From contig NZ_MAOE01000077.1 of assembly GCF_001884185.1 (NCBI RefSeq), forward strand, positions 40,569 to 104,568: a stretch of DNA of 64,000 nucleotides, in the 5' to 3' direction. The DNA comes from Bacillus albus (GTDB lineage: Bacteria; Bacillota; Bacilli; Bacillales; Bacillaceae_G). A program made the position numbers and the translations under genes. Under the pieces are notes generated by a model. The model made no database searches, had not been told where the DNA came from, and saw nothing but the letters and a program-made list of their open reading frames with translations. This document shows, piece by piece, positions 50,001 to 63,127 of the stretch (position 1 is its first letter; the number at the start of each line of letters is the position of its first letter).

Positions 50001-53000
50001 CTCATCACGAACACCGGTGGAGGAGCTTATCGTTTCCGTTTGGAGCCAAGTGTTAGGAATAAAAAATATTAGTGTTCAGGATTCCTTTTTTGAAATTGGT
50101 GGTCATTCACTACTAGCTACTCAAGTAGTGTCACGTTTACAGGGGATTTTTCAAATCGAATTACCAGTACGTGAACTATTTGAATATACAACGGTGGAGT
50201 CACTGGCAAAGCGATTAGATCAGTTACGCAAAGGAGATAAAAAACGAGAGATTCCGCCACTAATACCAATGAAACGAGGAGAAGCTATTCCACTATCTTA
50301 TGCCCAACAACGCTTATGGTTTATTGATCAATTTACACCTAATAGTGCCCTTTACAATATGCCAATGGTATGCCGCCTTACAGGGAATTGGCTACTTGAA
50401 GCATTGGAAACGGGATGGAATCAACTAATAGAACGTCATGAATCACTGCGGACGGTCTTTCACGAAGTGAACGGTCAACCCGTACAGCAAATTGAACCGT
50501 ATGCTTTTCAATCAATTCCGAAAACGGATTTAACTATGCTTTCTTCTGAAAATCAAGAAGAAGAAGTTAAACGTTTAATTCAACAAGAAATAGAAGTGCC
50601 ATTTGATTTAACAGAGGGTCCATTAATCAGGACAAGTATTTTGCACGTGGGAGAGGAAGAATGGATACTCCTTTGTACTCTACATCATATCATTTCAGAT
50701 GGATGGTCAATGGGAATCCTACTTGAAGAATGGATGGCATTTTATGAGAAAGCAACGGATGGAAAGGTAGCGGAACTTGAACCATTACCGGTTCAATATG
50801 CCGACTTTGCTCAGTGGCAAAAAGGATGGCTAAAGGAGGAGGTGCTTGATCAACAACTCCAATATTGGAGGGAAGAATTGTCTGGGGAGCTTCCTGTACT
50901 CCAACTTCCTATGGATCGCCCGCGTCCCGCAATACAAACACATCACGGGTCGACATACACTCTGGTTCTGCCAAGCACGCTACATGATAAATTGAATGAA
51001 CTTAGTCGAAAAGAAGGGGCTACACTCTTCATGACGCTTTTAGCTGCATATCAAAGTTTTCTATCTCGTTATACGGGACAAGAAGATATTCTGGTCGGAA
51101 GCCCAATTGCGAATCGGAATTATAGAGAAATTGAAGGACTAATTGGTTTCTTCGTTAACACGCTGGTTTATCGAGCTAATTTGAGTGGTAGACCGACATT
51201 TCAAGATGTACTGTATCAGGTTCGTCAAAAGGCATTGAAGGCGTATGAATATCAAGATATTCCATTTGAAAAAATTGTAGAAGTTGTGCAACCGGAGCGA
51301 AGTACAAGTCATTCGCCAATCTTCCAGACTATGTTCATCTTGCAAAATATGAAACAAGAGTTTCCGGTATTATCTAGTAGAAGTATTGAAATGATAGAAA
51401 GCCATAGTCCAATTGCAAAGTTTGATTTAAGTGTAATGGCAGCTGAGACGGAAGAGGGATTACTTTTTACTTTTGAGTACAATAAGGATTTATTCAATGC
51501 TACTACTATTGAACGGATGGCAGGACACTTTGAGAAATGGCTACATGAAGTTTCTCATCGCCCACAAAATCCGTTGCATGACCTGAGCATGCTATCAGAA
51601 CCCGAGCGTACTTTGTTATTAGAAACATGGAATGACACTGTAATGGAAATGTCTCATCAGGGTCTTGTTTGCGACAGATTTGAGGAGCAAGTAGCAAGGC
51701 GTCCTGATGCGATTGCGGTAGTTGATCAAACAAAACAGTGGACTTATGGTGAACTGGATAAAAAAGCAAATCAGTTGGCAAATGTTTTACAGCGAAAGGG
51801 AGTAGCTCCAGAGTCAGTGGTAGGAGTTTATCTTCCGAGGTCAGCTGAGCTGATAGCAAGTTTACTAGGCATTTTAAAAGCTGGAGGAGCTTATGTCGTT
51901 TTAGATCCGTTATATCCAAAATCAAGGTTAGAATACATGATTGAAGATGCGGGAATTCAATTTGTAGTGACGGCAGAAGGACAAGAAGGACATTTCGCAC
52001 ACGTCGAAATGGTGAGGTTAGAAGAGTTAACGGTGGAAAGCGTAATCGCACCTACACGTCAAATAAATCCAGAGAACTTAGCCTATATTGTCTATACCTC
52101 TGGTTCTACAGGAAAACCGAAGGGTGTCATGGTTGAATATCGGTCATTAATGAATATGGTTTCTTGGCATCAGGAAGTTTATCATATTTCAGCAGAGGAT
52201 CGTGCGACTCAGATTGCAGGGGTTGCTTTTGATTCGGCTGTCCAGGAGATTTGGCCGTATCTAACTGCTGGCGCAGCGCTCTACTTATCAACAGAGGAAC
52301 TGAGAATTAATCCAGAAGCACTAAGAGATTGGCTCATTGATTCACGAATAACAGCTAGCTTTGCACCTACACCTATACTGGAAAGGCTCTTGAAATTATC
52401 TTGGCCAGATAAAACGGATCTTCGTTTTATCATTACTGGTGGGGATCAGTTAACGCAGTATCCATCTAACAATATTCCTTTTGCGGTAATTAATCAGTAT
52501 GGTCCATCGGAAAATACCGTTGTTACCACAGATTGTTATGTACCCGTAGGAGTGACAACAGGTACGCCATCGATTGGTCGACCGATTGCGAATACAGAAG
52601 TTTATGTGTTAGATTCTCATCTTCAGTTAGTACCAATTGGTGTAATTGGAGATCTCTATATTGGAGGGAAGAGTCTTGCACGTGGATATGCTAATCGTCC
52701 GGATCTTACAAAGGAAAAATTTATTCCACATCCTTTCAAGTCAGGAGAACGTCTCTATTATACAGGAGACAAAGCAAGTTATCTTTCTGATGGTAATCTC
52801 CAGTTCCATGGACGTATAGATGACCAAGTGAAAATTCGTGGTTTCCGGATTGAGTTGGGAGAAATAGAAGCTGTTTTGCAGGCACATTCTTCTGTGAAAG
52901 AAGCAGTTGTATTGGTACGAGAGGATCATCAAGGTGATAAGAGATTAGTAGCTTATGTAGTTGGTGAAGGAAGTGTCCATGAATGGCGAGAATATCTACA

Positions 53001-56000
53001 AACACATTTACCAAATTACATGGTTCCAACAAACTTTATTGAGATGGAATTTTTACCACTTACACCGAATGGAAAACTTGATTTGAAGGCATTGCCTGTA
53101 TTTAGTGAACAATCCGCTGAAAATACTGTATACCCAAGAACTCCACTGGAAGAACTTATTGCTTCAGTGTGGAGTCAAGTGCTAGGAATAAGAGACATTG
53201 ATGTTCAGGATTCTTTCTTTGAGCTCGGTGGTCACTCTCTACTTGCTACACAAGTGGTCTCACGCTTACAGGAAGTCTTTCAAATCAAATTGCCAGTACG
53301 TGAACTGTTCGAATATTCAACGGTCGAGGCATTATCGAAACGAATAGATCAGTTACGTAAGGGGAGCAAAAAACGAGAAATTCCACCATTGGTGCCGGTG
53401 GAACGCGGAAATAATATGTCACTATCTTATGCCCAACAGCGTTTATGGTTTATTGATCAATTTGCACCTAATAGTGCACTTTATAATATGCCAATGGTAT
53501 GCCGCCTTACAGGGAATTGGTTACCAGAGGCATTGGAGTTGGGATGGAATCAGTTGATAGAGCGTCATGAATCTTTGCGGACTGTATTTTATGAAGAGGA
53601 TGGCCATCCTGTGCAGCAGATTCAACCGTACGTTTTCCGTCCGCTTCTGCAAATGGACTTAACTAAGCTTTCATTAGAGGAGCGAGAAAGAAAGTTGGAG
53701 CAATGGATTCAAACTGAAGTCGAATCTCCATTTGATTTAGAACAAGGGCCATTGTTCCGTGGGAAACTCATAAGAATTTCAGAAGAAGAATGGGTTCTTT
53801 TGTGTAATATGCATCATATTATCTCGGATGGATGGTCGATGGAAATCTTGCTTCAAGAATGGATGGCATTTTATGAGAATGCGATTGGTGAAAAACAGGC
53901 AGAGCTGGAACCACTACCTGTTCAATATGCCGATTTTGCTCAGTGGCAAAGAGAATGGTTGAAAGATGAAGTACTATATCAACAACTTGCATATTGGAAG
54001 GAAGAATTATCTGGTGAGTTACCAGTCTTAATGTTGCCCATGGATCGTCCACGTCCGCCAGTGCAAAACCATCATGGATTAACTCATAATGTTTTGTTAT
54101 CGCGCTCATTACTGGACAAATTAAACGAACTAAGTCGTCAAGAAGGGGCCACACTTTTCATGACCTTATTGGCATCGTATCAAAGTTTCCTTGCTCGTTA
54201 TACAGGACAAACGGATATTATTGTTGGCAGCCCAATTGCAAATCGAAATTATCAAGAAATTGAAGGACTGATTGGTTTCTTTGTCAATACATTGGTTTAT
54301 CGAGCTGATTTAAGTAATGCACCGGCATTTCAAGAGTTGTTGTCTCAAGTGCGGATAAAAGCATTGAAGGCGTATGAGTATCAAGATGTTCCGTTTGAGA
54401 AAATTGTAGAGGTTATCCAACCTGAACGAAATACAAGCTATTCTCCGATTTTCCAAACCATGTTTACTTTGCAAAATGCGGGACAGAAGCTACCAGAACT
54501 ACATGGAAGAAATATAGAAGTAATGGAAAGTAATGCTCCAATCGCTAAGTTTGATTTAAGTTTAACTGCTGCAGAAGTGGAAGAGGGTTTATTACTTACT
54601 TTTGTTTATAGAACTGATTTATTTGATAGCTTAACTATTGAATCCATGGCTGAACATTTTGGGAACTGGTTGAATGTAATCGTGGAGAATCCTGATAAAT
54701 CATTAGCTAAGTTGCCTATATTAACAGGATTACAGCAAAAACAGTTGGAAGAGTGGAATAATGATGCTGTAGCATATCCGCAGGAAAGTACGATTCATCA
54801 GCTGTTTGAAGAGCAAGTAAATCGTACACCTGATGCGGTAGCAGTGATAGATGAAAAACAGCAGTTAACATATCGAGAGCTGAATGAAAAAGCTAATCAA
54901 TTGGCCCACTATCTTCAGCAATGTGGGATTGGGACTGAATCATTAGTTGGACTTTGCTTTGAGCGTTCAGTTGAGATGATTGTTGGTATTATGGGGATCT
55001 GGAAGGCTGGAGCAGCATATGTTCCATTGGATCCATCATATCCGGAAAGTCGCATACGATATATTTTGGAGGACACTGGAATTCAAGTATTAGTTACGAA
55101 TGAGTCATTAGAAGGTTGGATACCTAAAGAAGTCAAGGCAGTTTGTCTAGATAGGGATCAAGCAATGATTTCAAAAGAAAGCATTCTTTCACCAAAATGT
55201 GAAGTAACAGGAGAAAACCTAGCGTATGTTATCTATACTTCGGGATCGACGGGGAATCCAAAGGGTGTCTTGATACAGCATCATTCTGTAATAAACTTGT
55301 CGCATGGTTTACAAAAAGAGGTTTTCGAACATGAGATACGATCTAACATGCACGTCGGTTTAAATGCGTCAATTGCCTTTGATGCATCTATTCAGCAATT
55401 ACAAATGCTATTATATGGTTCAAGTTTGTATATTATTCCAAATGAAGTGCGAAGTGATCCGGAGCAGTTTGTAGCTTATATTAGGGAGAACAAGTTAGAA
55501 ATCTTTGATATAACACCTTCATTACTTCAATTACTTTTAGATGTCGGATTGTTAGAAACGTGCGATGGTGTTCATGTTCCGAGTAAGGTACTGGTTGGTG
55601 GCGAAGCGATTATGCCTTCATTATGGGAACAGCTAGTAGAGACTGATAAAATGGAGTTTTATAATGTATATGGTCCTACAGAATGTACGGTTGATGCAAC
55701 CTGCTATCATATTAAAAAAGATAGTAAGAGAGTAACAATTGGGCGTCCGTTGCCGAACGTTCAAACTTATGTATTAGATAGAAATAGGTTGCCAGTTCCA
55801 GTTGGTGTGATGGGGGAACTTTATATCGGAGGAGCAGGTCTAGCAAGGGGGTACTTGAATCGTCCAGAGTTAACATCCGAACGATTTATTTCACATCCAT
55901 TCAAAGAAGACGAGAGGTTATATAGAACGGGTGATCTTGTGAGATATCTTCCTGATGGTAATATAGAATACTTAGGAAGAATGGATAATCAAGTGAAGAT

Positions 56001-59000
56001 TAGAGGATTTCGAATTGAACTTGGAGAGATTGAGTCGACCTTACAGGAGCATTACTTAGTAAAAGAGGCAGTTGTAATGGTTAGGGAAAATCAGTCGGGA
56101 GATAAGAGGCTGGTAGCTTATGTAGTGGGCGAAGGCAGTTTAGAAGAATGGCGAGAGTATCTTAAAACAAAACTGCCAATCCATATGATACCTTCCTACT
56201 TTGTCGAAATGAAAGAATTACCGCTAACCATAAATGGAAAGATTGATCGGAAATCGCTACCTATACCAGATTATCAAGGAACACAAGAAGGATACGTGGC
56301 CCCAAGAAATGAACGTGAACATAAGCTTTCTATCATTTGGGAACGTGTGCTAGGTTCAAAACGTATTGGTATGAATGATAACTTCTTTGAAATTGGTGGA
56401 GATTCAATTCTTAGCATTCAGCTTGTATCGCGTGCGAAGCAAGCTGGTTTACAATTGACACCAAAACAAATATTTGAACACCAAACGATTGCTGAGTTGG
56501 CGCAAGTAGTCAAAGAAGAACAAGGTGTACAAGCTGAACAGGGAATTATAACTGGAGAGACGATACTTACACCTATTCAACAAAGGTTTTTTGCACAAAA
56601 TCATCCTAACCCACATCATTGGAATCAATCCATGTTCTTTAGAACGAAAGAGAAATTGGACATAGGATTACTGGAAAAGGCGGCAGGTAACCTTCTACTT
56701 CATCATGATGCTCTGCGTTTAAGATATGAACGTTTACCTAATGGGGTTTGGAAACAGTGGAATGAAGGAATAAAAGAACAATTGATGCTTACTGTCATTT
56801 CATTAGACGAAGTGCCGGAAGCTGATTGGCATCAGGTTATTCAAAAAGAGATTAATGTTGCACAAGAAAGTTTGAATTTACATGATGGTCCGTTAATGAG
56901 AATGGTGTATTTTGATGAAGGTGAGCACGCTGGCCGATTATTTTGGACAATTCATCATTTAGCCGTGGATGGTGTTTCTTGGCGAATTTTATTGGAAGAT
57001 TTGCAAACAGCATATAAGCAAGTAGTCCAAGGGCAGAAAATTCAATTACCTATGAAGAGTACATCTTTTAAAGAATGGTCGGAGAAATTACATCATTACG
57101 CTGAAACTGGACTATCAAAAGAAGTGCTACATTACTGGGATGAGCAGGCTGAACAAGACGTAGTTAAATTGCCGGTAGATGGTACTATAAGTAATCCAGT
57201 AAGCGCAGTAACTGAGGAAATTACTGTGGTGTTAAATGAGAATGAGACCCGTATGTTATTGCAAGAAACTTTAAGCACTCACCGTGTCCAAATCAATGAA
57301 GTATTATTAGCAGCATTAGTACAAGCTACGGCAGCATGTACGGGGCAGCCGATATTGAGCGTAGATTTAGAGGGACATGGTCGAGAAGAGATTATTGAAG
57401 ATGTTGATTTATCGAGAACTGTGGGATGGTTTACAAGTATTTATCCAGTTCATTTAAATATTACTAGTGCTAATACGCCAATTGCAGCATTAAAAGCAGT
57501 TAAAGAACAAGTTCGCAAAATTCCTAATAAGGGTGTTGATTATGGGGTGTTGCGTTACATGAACGCAACAATGTGTGAGCAATTAAGCTCCCAATATACA
57601 CCGTCTATTAGTTTTAACTATCTTGGACAATTTGACCAAATGTTTTCTAACGATGCAATGTTTATTCCGGAGAACGAATTTAAGCGTTTAGATCATGCTG
57701 CCGGTTCCAAGCGATCGCATGTAATTGATGTAATTGGGCTTGTAACGAATGGAAAACTTCAGTTCACTTGGGTATACAATGTTGGGCAATTCGCCAAATC
57801 AACGATTCAAAGTATTGCACAGAATATGCTATATCAACTGAGCAGATTGATTCAATCTTCAGATAGAGAATCTGCACTGACCATTTCGGATTTTGCAATG
57901 GCTAATCTTAGCCAAGAAGGTTTGACAAATGTACTAAACAAAATGAATCGTGGAAAGAAGAATCAGATTACAGATTTATATCCACTATCACCTTTGCAAG
58001 AAGGTATGATTTTCCACACATTGCATGACCAAGGGAATGAACATGTTGCACCGTATATAGTGCAATTAAGTTTTATGATTAAAGGGAAAATGGATATTCC
58101 TACTTTTGAGCAGGCGTGGAGATCTGTAATTCAGCGGCATGAAATTTTTCGTACAGTATTTGTATGGGACGAAATTGAAGAACCTGTACAAGTGGTGTAT
58201 GAAAATATCCCATTTAAAGTGAACAAAGAAGACTGGCGTACAATGACAAGTGAAGAGATAGAGGAAAAAAGAAAAGTCTTTTTGGCATTAGATCGAAAAC
58301 TAGCCTTCCAATTTGATGAAGCACCATTGATGCGGGTAACAGTCATTCAAGAAGGTGAGGAAGAATATCGGATTGTTTGGACCCATCACCATATTTTACT
58401 GGATGGATGGAGTTTACCATTAGTATTTAATGAATTACTTACAGTCTATCAGAAGAGAATGAATGGAGAAGCTGTGAAGTTACCTAAGTCCTCACCATAT
58501 AAGAAATATATCCAATGGTTAAGAGAGCAAGATAAGGAGCGGGCGGAACAATTCTGGAGAGAGAAGCTAAAAGGTTTTACTGCGCCAACTTTGCTGGGCT
58601 TAGAAAGTAAAGAGGAAGAAAAAGGTTACACAGAGAAGGTTACGTATTTATCAGAAGAGCAGACTCAAGCGTTACAAGGATGGGCGAAACGCAATAAACT
58701 TACTTTGAGTACAGTAATTCAAGGTGCATGGGCATATCTCATGAGCCGATATAGTGGAGAAAATGACATTGTTTTTGGTGTAACAAGCTCAGGGCGTTCT
58801 ACGGAGATTATTGATGTTGAAAACATCGTAGGTCCTTTCATTACAACGTCACCGACGCGAATTCAATTGATGGATGATATAAAAGTAATAGATTGGTTGC
58901 AGAAGATACAAGAGGAAGAGATAGAAAGAAGACAATATGAGTATGCTTCTTTGACAGAGATTCAGGGGTGGAGTGAGGTTCCTAGAGGTACACCGCTGTT

Positions 59001-61887
59001 CAATAGTTTATATGTGTTTGAAAATTATCCGGTGAAAGAGGAGTCTTCAGGAAATCTGGAAATTGGTGAATTGGAAGGAGTAGAACAAACCCACTACCCA
59101 TTAGGGTTGGCTGTAGTTCCAGGACTCCAGTTATCGTTAAAGTTAATGTATGACCGTAGTAAGTTTAATAAATTAACTATTAAAAGAATGTTGGGTCATT
59201 TACGCCAAGTATTAATGCAAATGCTCAAAAACATTGATCAAACTCTGTCGGAACTTGTATATATTACGGAAGCTGAACAAAGGCAAGTTTTGGACGAATG
59301 GAATAATAATACAATACCCTATCCACGTGAGAATGTAATTCATCAACTATTCGAAGAGCAAGTGAATCGTACACCAGATGCGGTGGCAGTAGTGGATGAA
59401 AAACAGCAACTAACGTATCGGGAGCTGAATGAAAGAGCTAATCAATTGGCCCATCATCTACAGAAATATGGAATTGGAACAGAGTCATTAGTTGGCCTTT
59501 GCTTTGAGCGTTCAGTTGAGATGGTTGTTGGTCTCATGGGAATTTGGAAGGCTGGAGCAGCCTATGTTCCATTAGATCCATTGAATCCGGAAAGCCGCCT
59601 GCAATATATTTTAGAAGACACGGGAATTAAAGTGTTAGTTACAAATGAGGTATTACTAGGATGGATACCTAAAGACATCAAGACAGTTTGCCTAGATAGG
59701 GATCAAGCAATGATTTCTCGAGAAAGTAAACTTTCACCAATATGTGAGGTTACAGGGGAAAACTTAGCGTATGTTATCTACACTTCTGGTTCGACAGGGA
59801 ATCCAAAGGGGGCATTAGTACAGCACCATTCTGTAATAAACTTATCATATGGTTTACAAAAAGAAGTTTTCCCACATGAGATACCTAATAATATGAGAGT
59901 CGGTTTAAATGCGTCAATTGCCTTTGATGTATCTATTCAGCAATTACAAATGCTACTTTATGGTTCAAGTTTATATATTATTCCAAGCGAAGTTCGTACT
60001 AATCCGGAACAATTTGTGTCCTATATTAGGGAGAATGAGTTGGAAATGTTTGATATGACACCTTCATTACTTCAGTTACTAATAGATGGAGGTTTGTTAG
60101 AAACGAGCGCTGACGTTCATGTACCAAGCAAGATATTGGTCGGTGGAGAAGCAATTATGCCGTTATTATGGGAACAGCTAGTAGAAACTGAAAAAATTGA
60201 TTTTTATAACGTATATGGCCCTACAGAATGTACGGTTGATGCAACATGCTATCATATCAAAAAAGATAGTAAGAGGGTAACGATTGGCCGTCCGTTGCCT
60301 AACGTTAAAGCTTATGTATTGGATAAAAATATGTTACCTGTTCCAGTTGGTGTAACAGGGGAGCTATATATTGGTGGTGCAGGTATAGCGAGAGGATACT
60401 TGAATCGTCCAGAATTAACAGCCGAGCGATTCATCCGGCATCCATTTAATGAAGAAGAGCGTTTATATCGTACGGGAGATTTGGTTCGTTATTTACCTAA
60501 TGGTAATTTAGATTACTTGAGAAGAATTGATAATCAAGTGAAAATTAGGGGCTTTCGTATTGAACTTGAAGAGATTGAAGCGAATTTAGAGAGGCATCCA
60601 TTGGTAAAAGAAGCAGTAGTTTTGGTAACAGAGGATAAATTAGGAGAGCAGAGATTGGTTGCTTATGTAGTTGGAGATGGTAGTATGCATGATTGGCGTG
60701 AATATCTCAAGACACAAGTACCGAATTATATGGTTCCCGCACACTTTATTAAGGTAGACGAGATTCCTCTTACAACGAATGGAAAAGTTGATCGAAAGGC
60801 ATTGAACAATTTAACTATTCAAAGAGAAAATAACTTCTCTACACCAATCATTCCAAGGGATGAAATTGAATATCAGTTGATTAAAATCTGGCAGGATGTC
60901 TTACAGATAGAAGATGTGTATGTAAATGATGATTTCTTTAATAGAGGAGGACACTCTCTCCTTGTAATTAAATTAGTTTCAAAAATTAGGGAGAAGTTTG
61001 GAAAAGAAATTAAAGTGTCTACATTGATTAAGAATCCAACAGTGGAAGGAATCGCATGCCTTATTCGTGATAAGCATGATATGACGAAATCAGTAGCAGC
61101 GCTAGTTCCACTACAAGAATCAGAAAAAAGACCTTTCTTCTGCGTTCATCCGTTTATGGGGAATGTATTCTGTTACATTCAACTAGCAAGATTACTTAAG
61201 AACCATTGTTCATTTTATGGTTTACAGAATCCTCTTATAGAAAAGGGAGAAATTGATGAGTTGACCTTGCCGGAACTAATTCAACTTTACATTGAAGAAA
61301 TAAAAAGTGTTCAGCCAGAAGGCCCATATCGTCTTGGGGGATGGTCTTTAGGCGGTGCAATTGCTTATGAAATCGCAACTGTGCTAAAGAATCAAGGTGA
61401 GGAAATTGAGTTGTTGGTACTCATGGATACTAAAGTACCTTCAAAGCAGGACTATAAAACGAGTGAGGATATGCTCTCATATATATCTAAGCATTTCATT
61501 CCTAGAGATCTTACTGAGCAGGAAGGAGGCCTCGTCCATCAACAAGATATGCTTGTGGAGCGATTAATTATTGAAGGCGTACTCCCACCTGATGCAGATC
61601 TTATGAATTTGAAGCAAGTTATCAATGCTCATAGGAAATGCCTGAACATAATGGCAGAGCATGACTTGATACCATACTTTGGGGAAGTTATCTACTTTAG
61701 TGCTGAGGAGGGAAAAGAGTTGTTTACAGATTGGGGACCTTTATTAAAAGGAAGAGTAAATAAGTATTCTGTCCCTGGATCACATGAAGAAATAGTGAGC
61801 TCCCCGGCAGTTGAAAAGATAGCTAAGTACCTATTAAATGAATTTGAAGGGATAAAAGAAACATCCCTTTCATTAACTGAAAAGTAG
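47005..61887 (+). CDS. krsC: NRPS KrsC-like, modules 4-7 with thioesterase
   Basis: 4960 aa. Module 4: C 31-465 (HHIISDA, Ala for Gly), A 490-1000 code DVWHFSLVDK (Ser), T ~1034. Module 5: C 1090-1529, A 1552-2035 residues DSQSIGQVVK (no standard match), T. Module 6: C 2136-2572, A 2596-3088 code DAQDLGVVDK (Gln), T, E 3182-3638 (HHLAVDG). Module 7: C 3652-4088 (post-E type), A 4109-4605 DVQDLGVVDK (Gln-like), T 4619-4685, thioesterase 4702-4952 with GWSLGG and His in GSHEEIV. The order Ser-x-D-Gln-Gln fits kurstakin Ser-His-Gln-Gln; the TE would release or cyclise the chain. The start overlaps the krsB stop. Confidence 0.92.
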   Translation: MRSDLLAKLSSLSPEKRAWLQKQMQKKENKEALPLSYAQQRLWFMDRFNPNSSLYNIPTVWHLKGNWIPEALEKGFNRLIERHESLRTVFKEIGEQPVQQIVEFLPRALPVRDYSQLPLEVKEKEVDSLIAREAQEPFDLMNGPLIRNQLVQLEKDEWLLLCTMHHIISDAWSIGIFMNELLAFYEEETGGNPAKLSSLSIQYADFAKWQKEWLQGDVLNRQLTYWQEELSGELPILQLPVDRPRPVKQTYSGAAYHVIFPYKLLSQLKDLSRQEGSTLFMTLMAAYQSFLARYTGQKDILVGSPIANRNHKGVEGLIGFFVNTLVYRSDLSGTPTFREILNQTKKKALKAYEYQDIPFEKVVEAVQSERSMSHSPIFQTMFTLQNIKQERLDLPDRSIEMVESNMSIAKFDLSLTAYEVEEGLFVSFEYNTDLFDSSTIARMAGHFENWLNEITYYPDESYTKLSMLSDTEQKQLLEEWNDTDVVYGHDCMIHELFEQQVARTPDAVAVVYEGGKLTYQELNEKSNQLAHFLQKRGIGPESLVGICIERSPDMIIGLFGILKAGGAYVPLDPSYPENRLRYILENSQIQVLLTKEALQDWLPKDIQAICLDRDQVMISKESNLAPMSGVTANNLAYIIYTSGSTGNPKGVMIEHHSVINRLQWMQKKYPLSEDDTILQKTPFSFDVSVWELFWWSFVGARVCLLPPGGEKDPAVIEEYIERYRVSTMHFVPSMLSTFLDYMELYNSKRDISSLIQVFTSGEALNTEQVRRFKGIFYNVQQTKLINLYGPTEATVDVTYYDCDLEKEPILIPIGRPIDNTELYVLDQYQQVVPIGVAGELYLGGVGLARGYFNRPDLTTERFIPHPFKDGERLYRTGDLVRYMNDRNLEYIGRIDNQVKIRGFRIELGEIEAALHDHSSVKEAVVLVKEDRPGDKQLVAYVVGEGDTGEWREYLKKQLPHYMVPAYFFQIEGMPLTPNGKVNRKALLELEEQFISEDNTSSRTPVEELIVSVWSQVLGIKNISVQDSFFEIGGHSLLATQVVSRLQGIFQIELPVRELFEYTTVESLAKRLDQLRKGDKKREIPPLIPMKRGEAIPLSYAQQRLWFIDQFTPNSALYNMPMVCRLTGNWLLEALETGWNQLIERHESLRTVFHEVNGQPVQQIEPYAFQSIPKTDLTMLSSENQEEEVKRLIQQEIEVPFDLTEGPLIRTSILHVGEEEWILLCTLHHIISDGWSMGILLEEWMAFYEKATDGKVAELEPLPVQYADFAQWQKGWLKEEVLDQQLQYWREELSGELPVLQLPMDRPRPAIQTHHGSTYTLVLPSTLHDKLNELSRKEGATLFMTLLAAYQSFLSRYTGQEDILVGSPIANRNYREIEGLIGFFVNTLVYRANLSGRPTFQDVLYQVRQKALKAYEYQDIPFEKIVEVVQPERSTSHSPIFQTMFILQNMKQEFPVLSSRSIEMIESHSPIAKFDLSVMAAETEEGLLFTFEYNKDLFNATTIERMAGHFEKWLHEVSHRPQNPLHDLSMLSEPERTLLLETWNDTVMEMSHQGLVCDRFEEQVARRPDAIAVVDQTKQWTYGELDKKANQLANVLQRKGVAPESVVGVYLPRSAELIASLLGILKAGGAYVVLDPLYPKSRLEYMIEDAGIQFVVTAEGQEGHFAHVEMVRLEELTVESVIAPTRQINPENLAYIVYTSGSTGKPKGVMVEYRSLMNMVSWHQEVYHISAEDRATQIAGVAFDSAVQEIWPYLTAGAALYLSTEELRINPEALRDWLIDSRITASFAPTPILERLLKLSWPDKTDLRFIITGGDQLTQYPSNNIPFAVINQYGPSENTVVTTDCYVPVGVTTGTPSIGRPIANTEVYVLDSHLQLVPIGVIGDLYIGGKSLARGYANRPDLTKEKFIPHPFKSGERLYYTGDKASYLSDGNLQFHGRIDDQVKIRGFRIELGEIEAVLQAHSSVKEAVVLVREDHQGDKRLVAYVVGEGSVHEWREYLQTHLPNYMVPTNFIEMEFLPLTPNGKLDLKALPVFSEQSAENTVYPRTPLEELIASVWSQVLGIRDIDVQDSFFELGGHSLLATQVVSRLQEVFQIKLPVRELFEYSTVEALSKRIDQLRKGSKKREIPPLVPVERGNNMSLSYAQQRLWFIDQFAPNSALYNMPMVCRLTGNWLPEALELGWNQLIERHESLRTVFYEEDGHPVQQIQPYVFRPLLQMDLTKLSLEERERKLEQWIQTEVESPFDLEQGPLFRGKLIRISEEEWVLLCNMHHIISDGWSMEILLQEWMAFYENAIGEKQAELEPLPVQYADFAQWQREWLKDEVLYQQLAYWKEELSGELPVLMLPMDRPRPPVQNHHGLTHNVLLSRSLLDKLNELSRQEGATLFMTLLASYQSFLARYTGQTDIIVGSPIANRNYQEIEGLIGFFVNTLVYRADLSNAPAFQELLSQVRIKALKAYEYQDVPFEKIVEVIQPERNTSYSPIFQTMFTLQNAGQKLPELHGRNIEVMESNAPIAKFDLSLTAAEVEEGLLLTFVYRTDLFDSLTIESMAEHFGNWLNVIVENPDKSLAKLPILTGLQQKQLEEWNNDAVAYPQESTIHQLFEEQVNRTPDAVAVIDEKQQLTYRELNEKANQLAHYLQQCGIGTESLVGLCFERSVEMIVGIMGIWKAGAAYVPLDPSYPESRIRYILEDTGIQVLVTNESLEGWIPKEVKAVCLDRDQAMISKESILSPKCEVTGENLAYVIYTSGSTGNPKGVLIQHHSVINLSHGLQKEVFEHEIRSNMHVGLNASIAFDASIQQLQMLLYGSSLYIIPNEVRSDPEQFVAYIRENKLEIFDITPSLLQLLLDVGLLETCDGVHVPSKVLVGGEAIMPSLWEQLVETDKMEFYNVYGPTECTVDATCYHIKKDSKRVTIGRPLPNVQTYVLDRNRLPVPVGVMGELYIGGAGLARGYLNRPELTSERFISHPFKEDERLYRTGDLVRYLPDGNIEYLGRMDNQVKIRGFRIELGEIESTLQEHYLVKEAVVMVRENQSGDKRLVAYVVGEGSLEEWREYLKTKLPIHMIPSYFVEMKELPLTINGKIDRKSLPIPDYQGTQEGYVAPRNEREHKLSIIWERVLGSKRIGMNDNFFEIGGDSILSIQLVSRAKQAGLQLTPKQIFEHQTIAELAQVVKEEQGVQAEQGIITGETILTPIQQRFFAQNHPNPHHWNQSMFFRTKEKLDIGLLEKAAGNLLLHHDALRLRYERLPNGVWKQWNEGIKEQLMLTVISLDEVPEADWHQVIQKEINVAQESLNLHDGPLMRMVYFDEGEHAGRLFWTIHHLAVDGVSWRILLEDLQTAYKQVVQGQKIQLPMKSTSFKEWSEKLHHYAETGLSKEVLHYWDEQAEQDVVKLPVDGTISNPVSAVTEEITVVLNENETRMLLQETLSTHRVQINEVLLAALVQATAACTGQPILSVDLEGHGREEIIEDVDLSRTVGWFTSIYPVHLNITSANTPIAALKAVKEQVRKIPNKGVDYGVLRYMNATMCEQLSSQYTPSISFNYLGQFDQMFSNDAMFIPENEFKRLDHAAGSKRSHVIDVIGLVTNGKLQFTWVYNVGQFAKSTIQSIAQNMLYQLSRLIQSSDRESALTISDFAMANLSQEGLTNVLNKMNRGKKNQITDLYPLSPLQEGMIFHTLHDQGNEHVAPYIVQLSFMIKGKMDIPTFEQAWRSVIQRHEIFRTVFVWDEIEEPVQVVYENIPFKVNKEDWRTMTSEEIEEKRKVFLALDRKLAFQFDEAPLMRVTVIQEGEEEYRIVWTHHHILLDGWSLPLVFNELLTVYQKRMNGEAVKLPKSSPYKKYIQWLREQDKERAEQFWREKLKGFTAPTLLGLESKEEEKGYTEKVTYLSEEQTQALQGWAKRNKLTLSTVIQGAWAYLMSRYSGENDIVFGVTSSGRSTEIIDVENIVGPFITTSPTRIQLMDDIKVIDWLQKIQEEEIERRQYEYASLTEIQGWSEVPRGTPLFNSLYVFENYPVKEESSGNLEIGELEGVEQTHYPLGLAVVPGLQLSLKLMYDRSKFNKLTIKRMLGHLRQVLMQMLKNIDQTLSELVYITEAEQRQVLDEWNNNTIPYPRENVIHQLFEEQVNRTPDAVAVVDEKQQLTYRELNERANQLAHHLQKYGIGTESLVGLCFERSVEMVVGLMGIWKAGAAYVPLDPLNPESRLQYILEDTGIKVLVTNEVLLGWIPKDIKTVCLDRDQAMISRESKLSPICEVTGENLAYVIYTSGSTGNPKGALVQHHSVINLSYGLQKEVFPHEIPNNMRVGLNASIAFDVSIQQLQMLLYGSSLYIIPSEVRTNPEQFVSYIRENELEMFDMTPSLLQLLIDGGLLETSADVHVPSKILVGGEAIMPLLWEQLVETEKIDFYNVYGPTECTVDATCYHIKKDSKRVTIGRPLPNVKAYVLDKNMLPVPVGVTGELYIGGAGIARGYLNRPELTAERFIRHPFNEEERLYRTGDLVRYLPNGNLDYLRRIDNQVKIRGFRIELEEIEANLERHPLVKEAVVLVTEDKLGEQRLVAYVVGDGSMHDWREYLKTQVPNYMVPAHFIKVDEIPLTTNGKVDRKALNNLTIQRENNFSTPIIPRDEIEYQLIKIWQDVLQIEDVYVNDDFFNRGGHSLLVIKLVSKIREKFGKEIKVSTLIKNPTVEGIACLIRDKHDMTKSVAALVPLQESEKRPFFCVHPFMGNVFCYIQLARLLKNHCSFYGLQNPLIEKGEIDELTLPELIQLYIEEIKSVQPEGPYRLGGWSLGGAIAYEIATVLKNQGEEIELLVLMDTKVPSKQDYKTSEDMLSYISKHFIPRDLTEQEGGLVHQQDMLVERLIIEGVLPPDADLMNLKQVINAHRKCLNIMAEHDLIPYFGEVIYFSAEEGKELFTDWGPLLKGRVNKYSVPGSHEEIVSSPAVEKIAKYLLNEFEGIKETSLSLTEK

Positions 61888-62181
61888 AGAGTGCAAAAGA
61901 TGCAACGCTATGAACGAAAAGGGCAGCCCAATAACTGCAAATAAAGTGTAGGCAATAATGAATATATCAAGAGTATTACTTTTTAAGAGGATAATGGAAA
62001 AATTACTTGATAGAGACATAGAAACCTATATGAGTTGCTCATAGAATGATGTAAATGCTCTCCATTTTTTGTAATAGAAGCTAATGCTTTGATGATATTA
62101 CTGAGGAAAGGTGTATGTTTTCATTGATATGTAAATATGCACCTTTTCTATTGTATTTGCAATTTAATAAAGTTAATTTGA
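61888..62181. other. Scar region between krsC and the sfp remnant
   Basis: Where the 5' two thirds of sfp would be expected there is only non-coding sequence: a short frame MQRYERKGQPNNCK at 61900 and stop-rich DNA. The hairpin AAAGGTGTAT/ATGCACCTTT (62107-62146) is followed by TCTATTGTATTT. The hairpin is a probable terminator inside the operon and would lower read-through to krsD. Confidence 0.55.
62107..62153 (+). terminator. Terminator between krsC and krsD
   Basis: A ten-base stem, AAAGGTGTAT with ATGCACCTTT (one G-T pair), then TTCTATTGTATTT. The loop is 20 bases. Confidence 0.5.
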
Positions 62182-62418
62182 ATTTATATCCCATTAAATT
62201 CATTCTCTATAAAAAAAGAGTCACCAACTTTAATTTCATATAAGTATATACCTCAAAACTTTTACTTTAGACAATATAACATTGAGCCAAATTATAAGAT
62301 ATCTGCTTGTGCAACAAGGGATAAATTTCCGCAAGAGATAATAATTAAAGACATTTATGCAATTTGCCAAAATATATACAAATTTGAAAGTAAGGAGAAA
62401 ATCAATGCAGAAGACTAA
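62182..62418 (+). pseudogene. sfp: sfp phosphopantetheinyl transferase, C-terminal remnant
   Basis: A stop-free frame of 78 codons matches the end of Sfp-type PPTases. PLNSFSIKKESPTLIS parallels LDSFSVRLHQ..VSI of B. subtilis Sfp, and NYKISACATRDKFPQEI parallels GYKMAVCAAHPDFPEDI. The Mg/CoA-binding core (GIDIE, WSMKES) and the whole N-terminus are missing, and a stop lies at 62179. Intact Sfp (~230 aa) would convert the seven apo-carrier domains to holo form. The frame overlaps the krsD start by 14 bases, the coupling expected in the intact operon krsC-sfp-krsD. Confidence 0.85.
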
Positions 62419-63127
62419 ACTTTTTTGCTTTCCACATGCTGGGGGATCTGCGTTTAGTTACGCAAAATGGAAAAATCACTTTAATCCATATATTGAGGTA
62501 GTCCCGATAGAGTTAGCTGGTAGAGGATATAGAATTGAAGAAAACTTGTACCAAAGTATGGAAGAGGCAGTAAATGATGTCTACAATAAAATAGTTATGC
62601 AGATAGATGATTCGCCCTACATTCTATTCGGGCATAGCATGGGAAGTTTGATTGCCTATGAAGTAGCCAGAAAAATAAAAGATTCTAAAAACGTATCGCC
62701 TGAATTTCTTGTTTTGTCCGGTAGAAATCATCCAAATAGTAAAATAAAAAATATCCGACATAATCTTTCTAATGAGCAATTTAAAAGAGAAGTTATTGCA
62801 ATGGGAGGTACACCATCCGGGGTACTTCAATCAGAAGAATTAATGGAGATTTTTCTCCCAATTCTAAGAGCAGATTTTAAAATTGTCGAGACATATATTC
62901 ATGAAAAGAATATACAACCATGTGATATTGATTTTCTTATATTTAATGGGGAAAATGATGAATTTACTACATATGATCAAGTAATAAAATGGGAGCAATA
63001 TACAAGTAAAACGTGTACTCTTCATTCTTTTGAAGGTAATCATTTCTTTCTAAATGAAAATATTGAAGAAATAGCAAAGAGTATTATAAGAAAGTTAGAT
63101 TCTAAAAGATTATCAAATAGTTTTTAG
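62405..63127 (+). CDS. krsD: Type II thioesterase (KrsD-like)
   Basis: 240-aa alpha/beta hydrolase of the GrsT/SrfAD group, which removes wrong or stalled acyl groups from NRPS carrier domains. N-terminal LFCFPHAGGSAFSY is diagnostic, the nucleophile is in FGHSMGSLIAYE, and the catalytic His is in GNHFFLNEN. The start at 62405 has AAGGAG seven bases upstream and overlaps the sfp remnant; an upstream in-frame ATG at 62357 lies inside the remnant and lacks a binding site. It ends the krs operon, with two hairpins following. Confidence 0.9.
   Translation: MQKTKLFCFPHAGGSAFSYAKWKNHFNPYIEVVPIELAGRGYRIEENLYQSMEEAVNDVYNKIVMQIDDSPYILFGHSMGSLIAYEVARKIKDSKNVSPEFLVLSGRNHPNSKIKNIRHNLSNEQFKREVIAMGGTPSGVLQSEELMEIFLPILRADFKIVETYIHEKNIQPCDIDFLIFNGENDEFTTYDQVIKWEQYTSKTCTLHSFEGNHFFLNENIEEIAKSIIRKLDSKRLSNSF

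Noticed and set aside
51506-52051. 181-codon minus-strand frame inside krsC
   Set aside because: It is antisense to conserved adenylation/condensation sequence with Leu/Ser-rich nonsense composition; a shadow frame.
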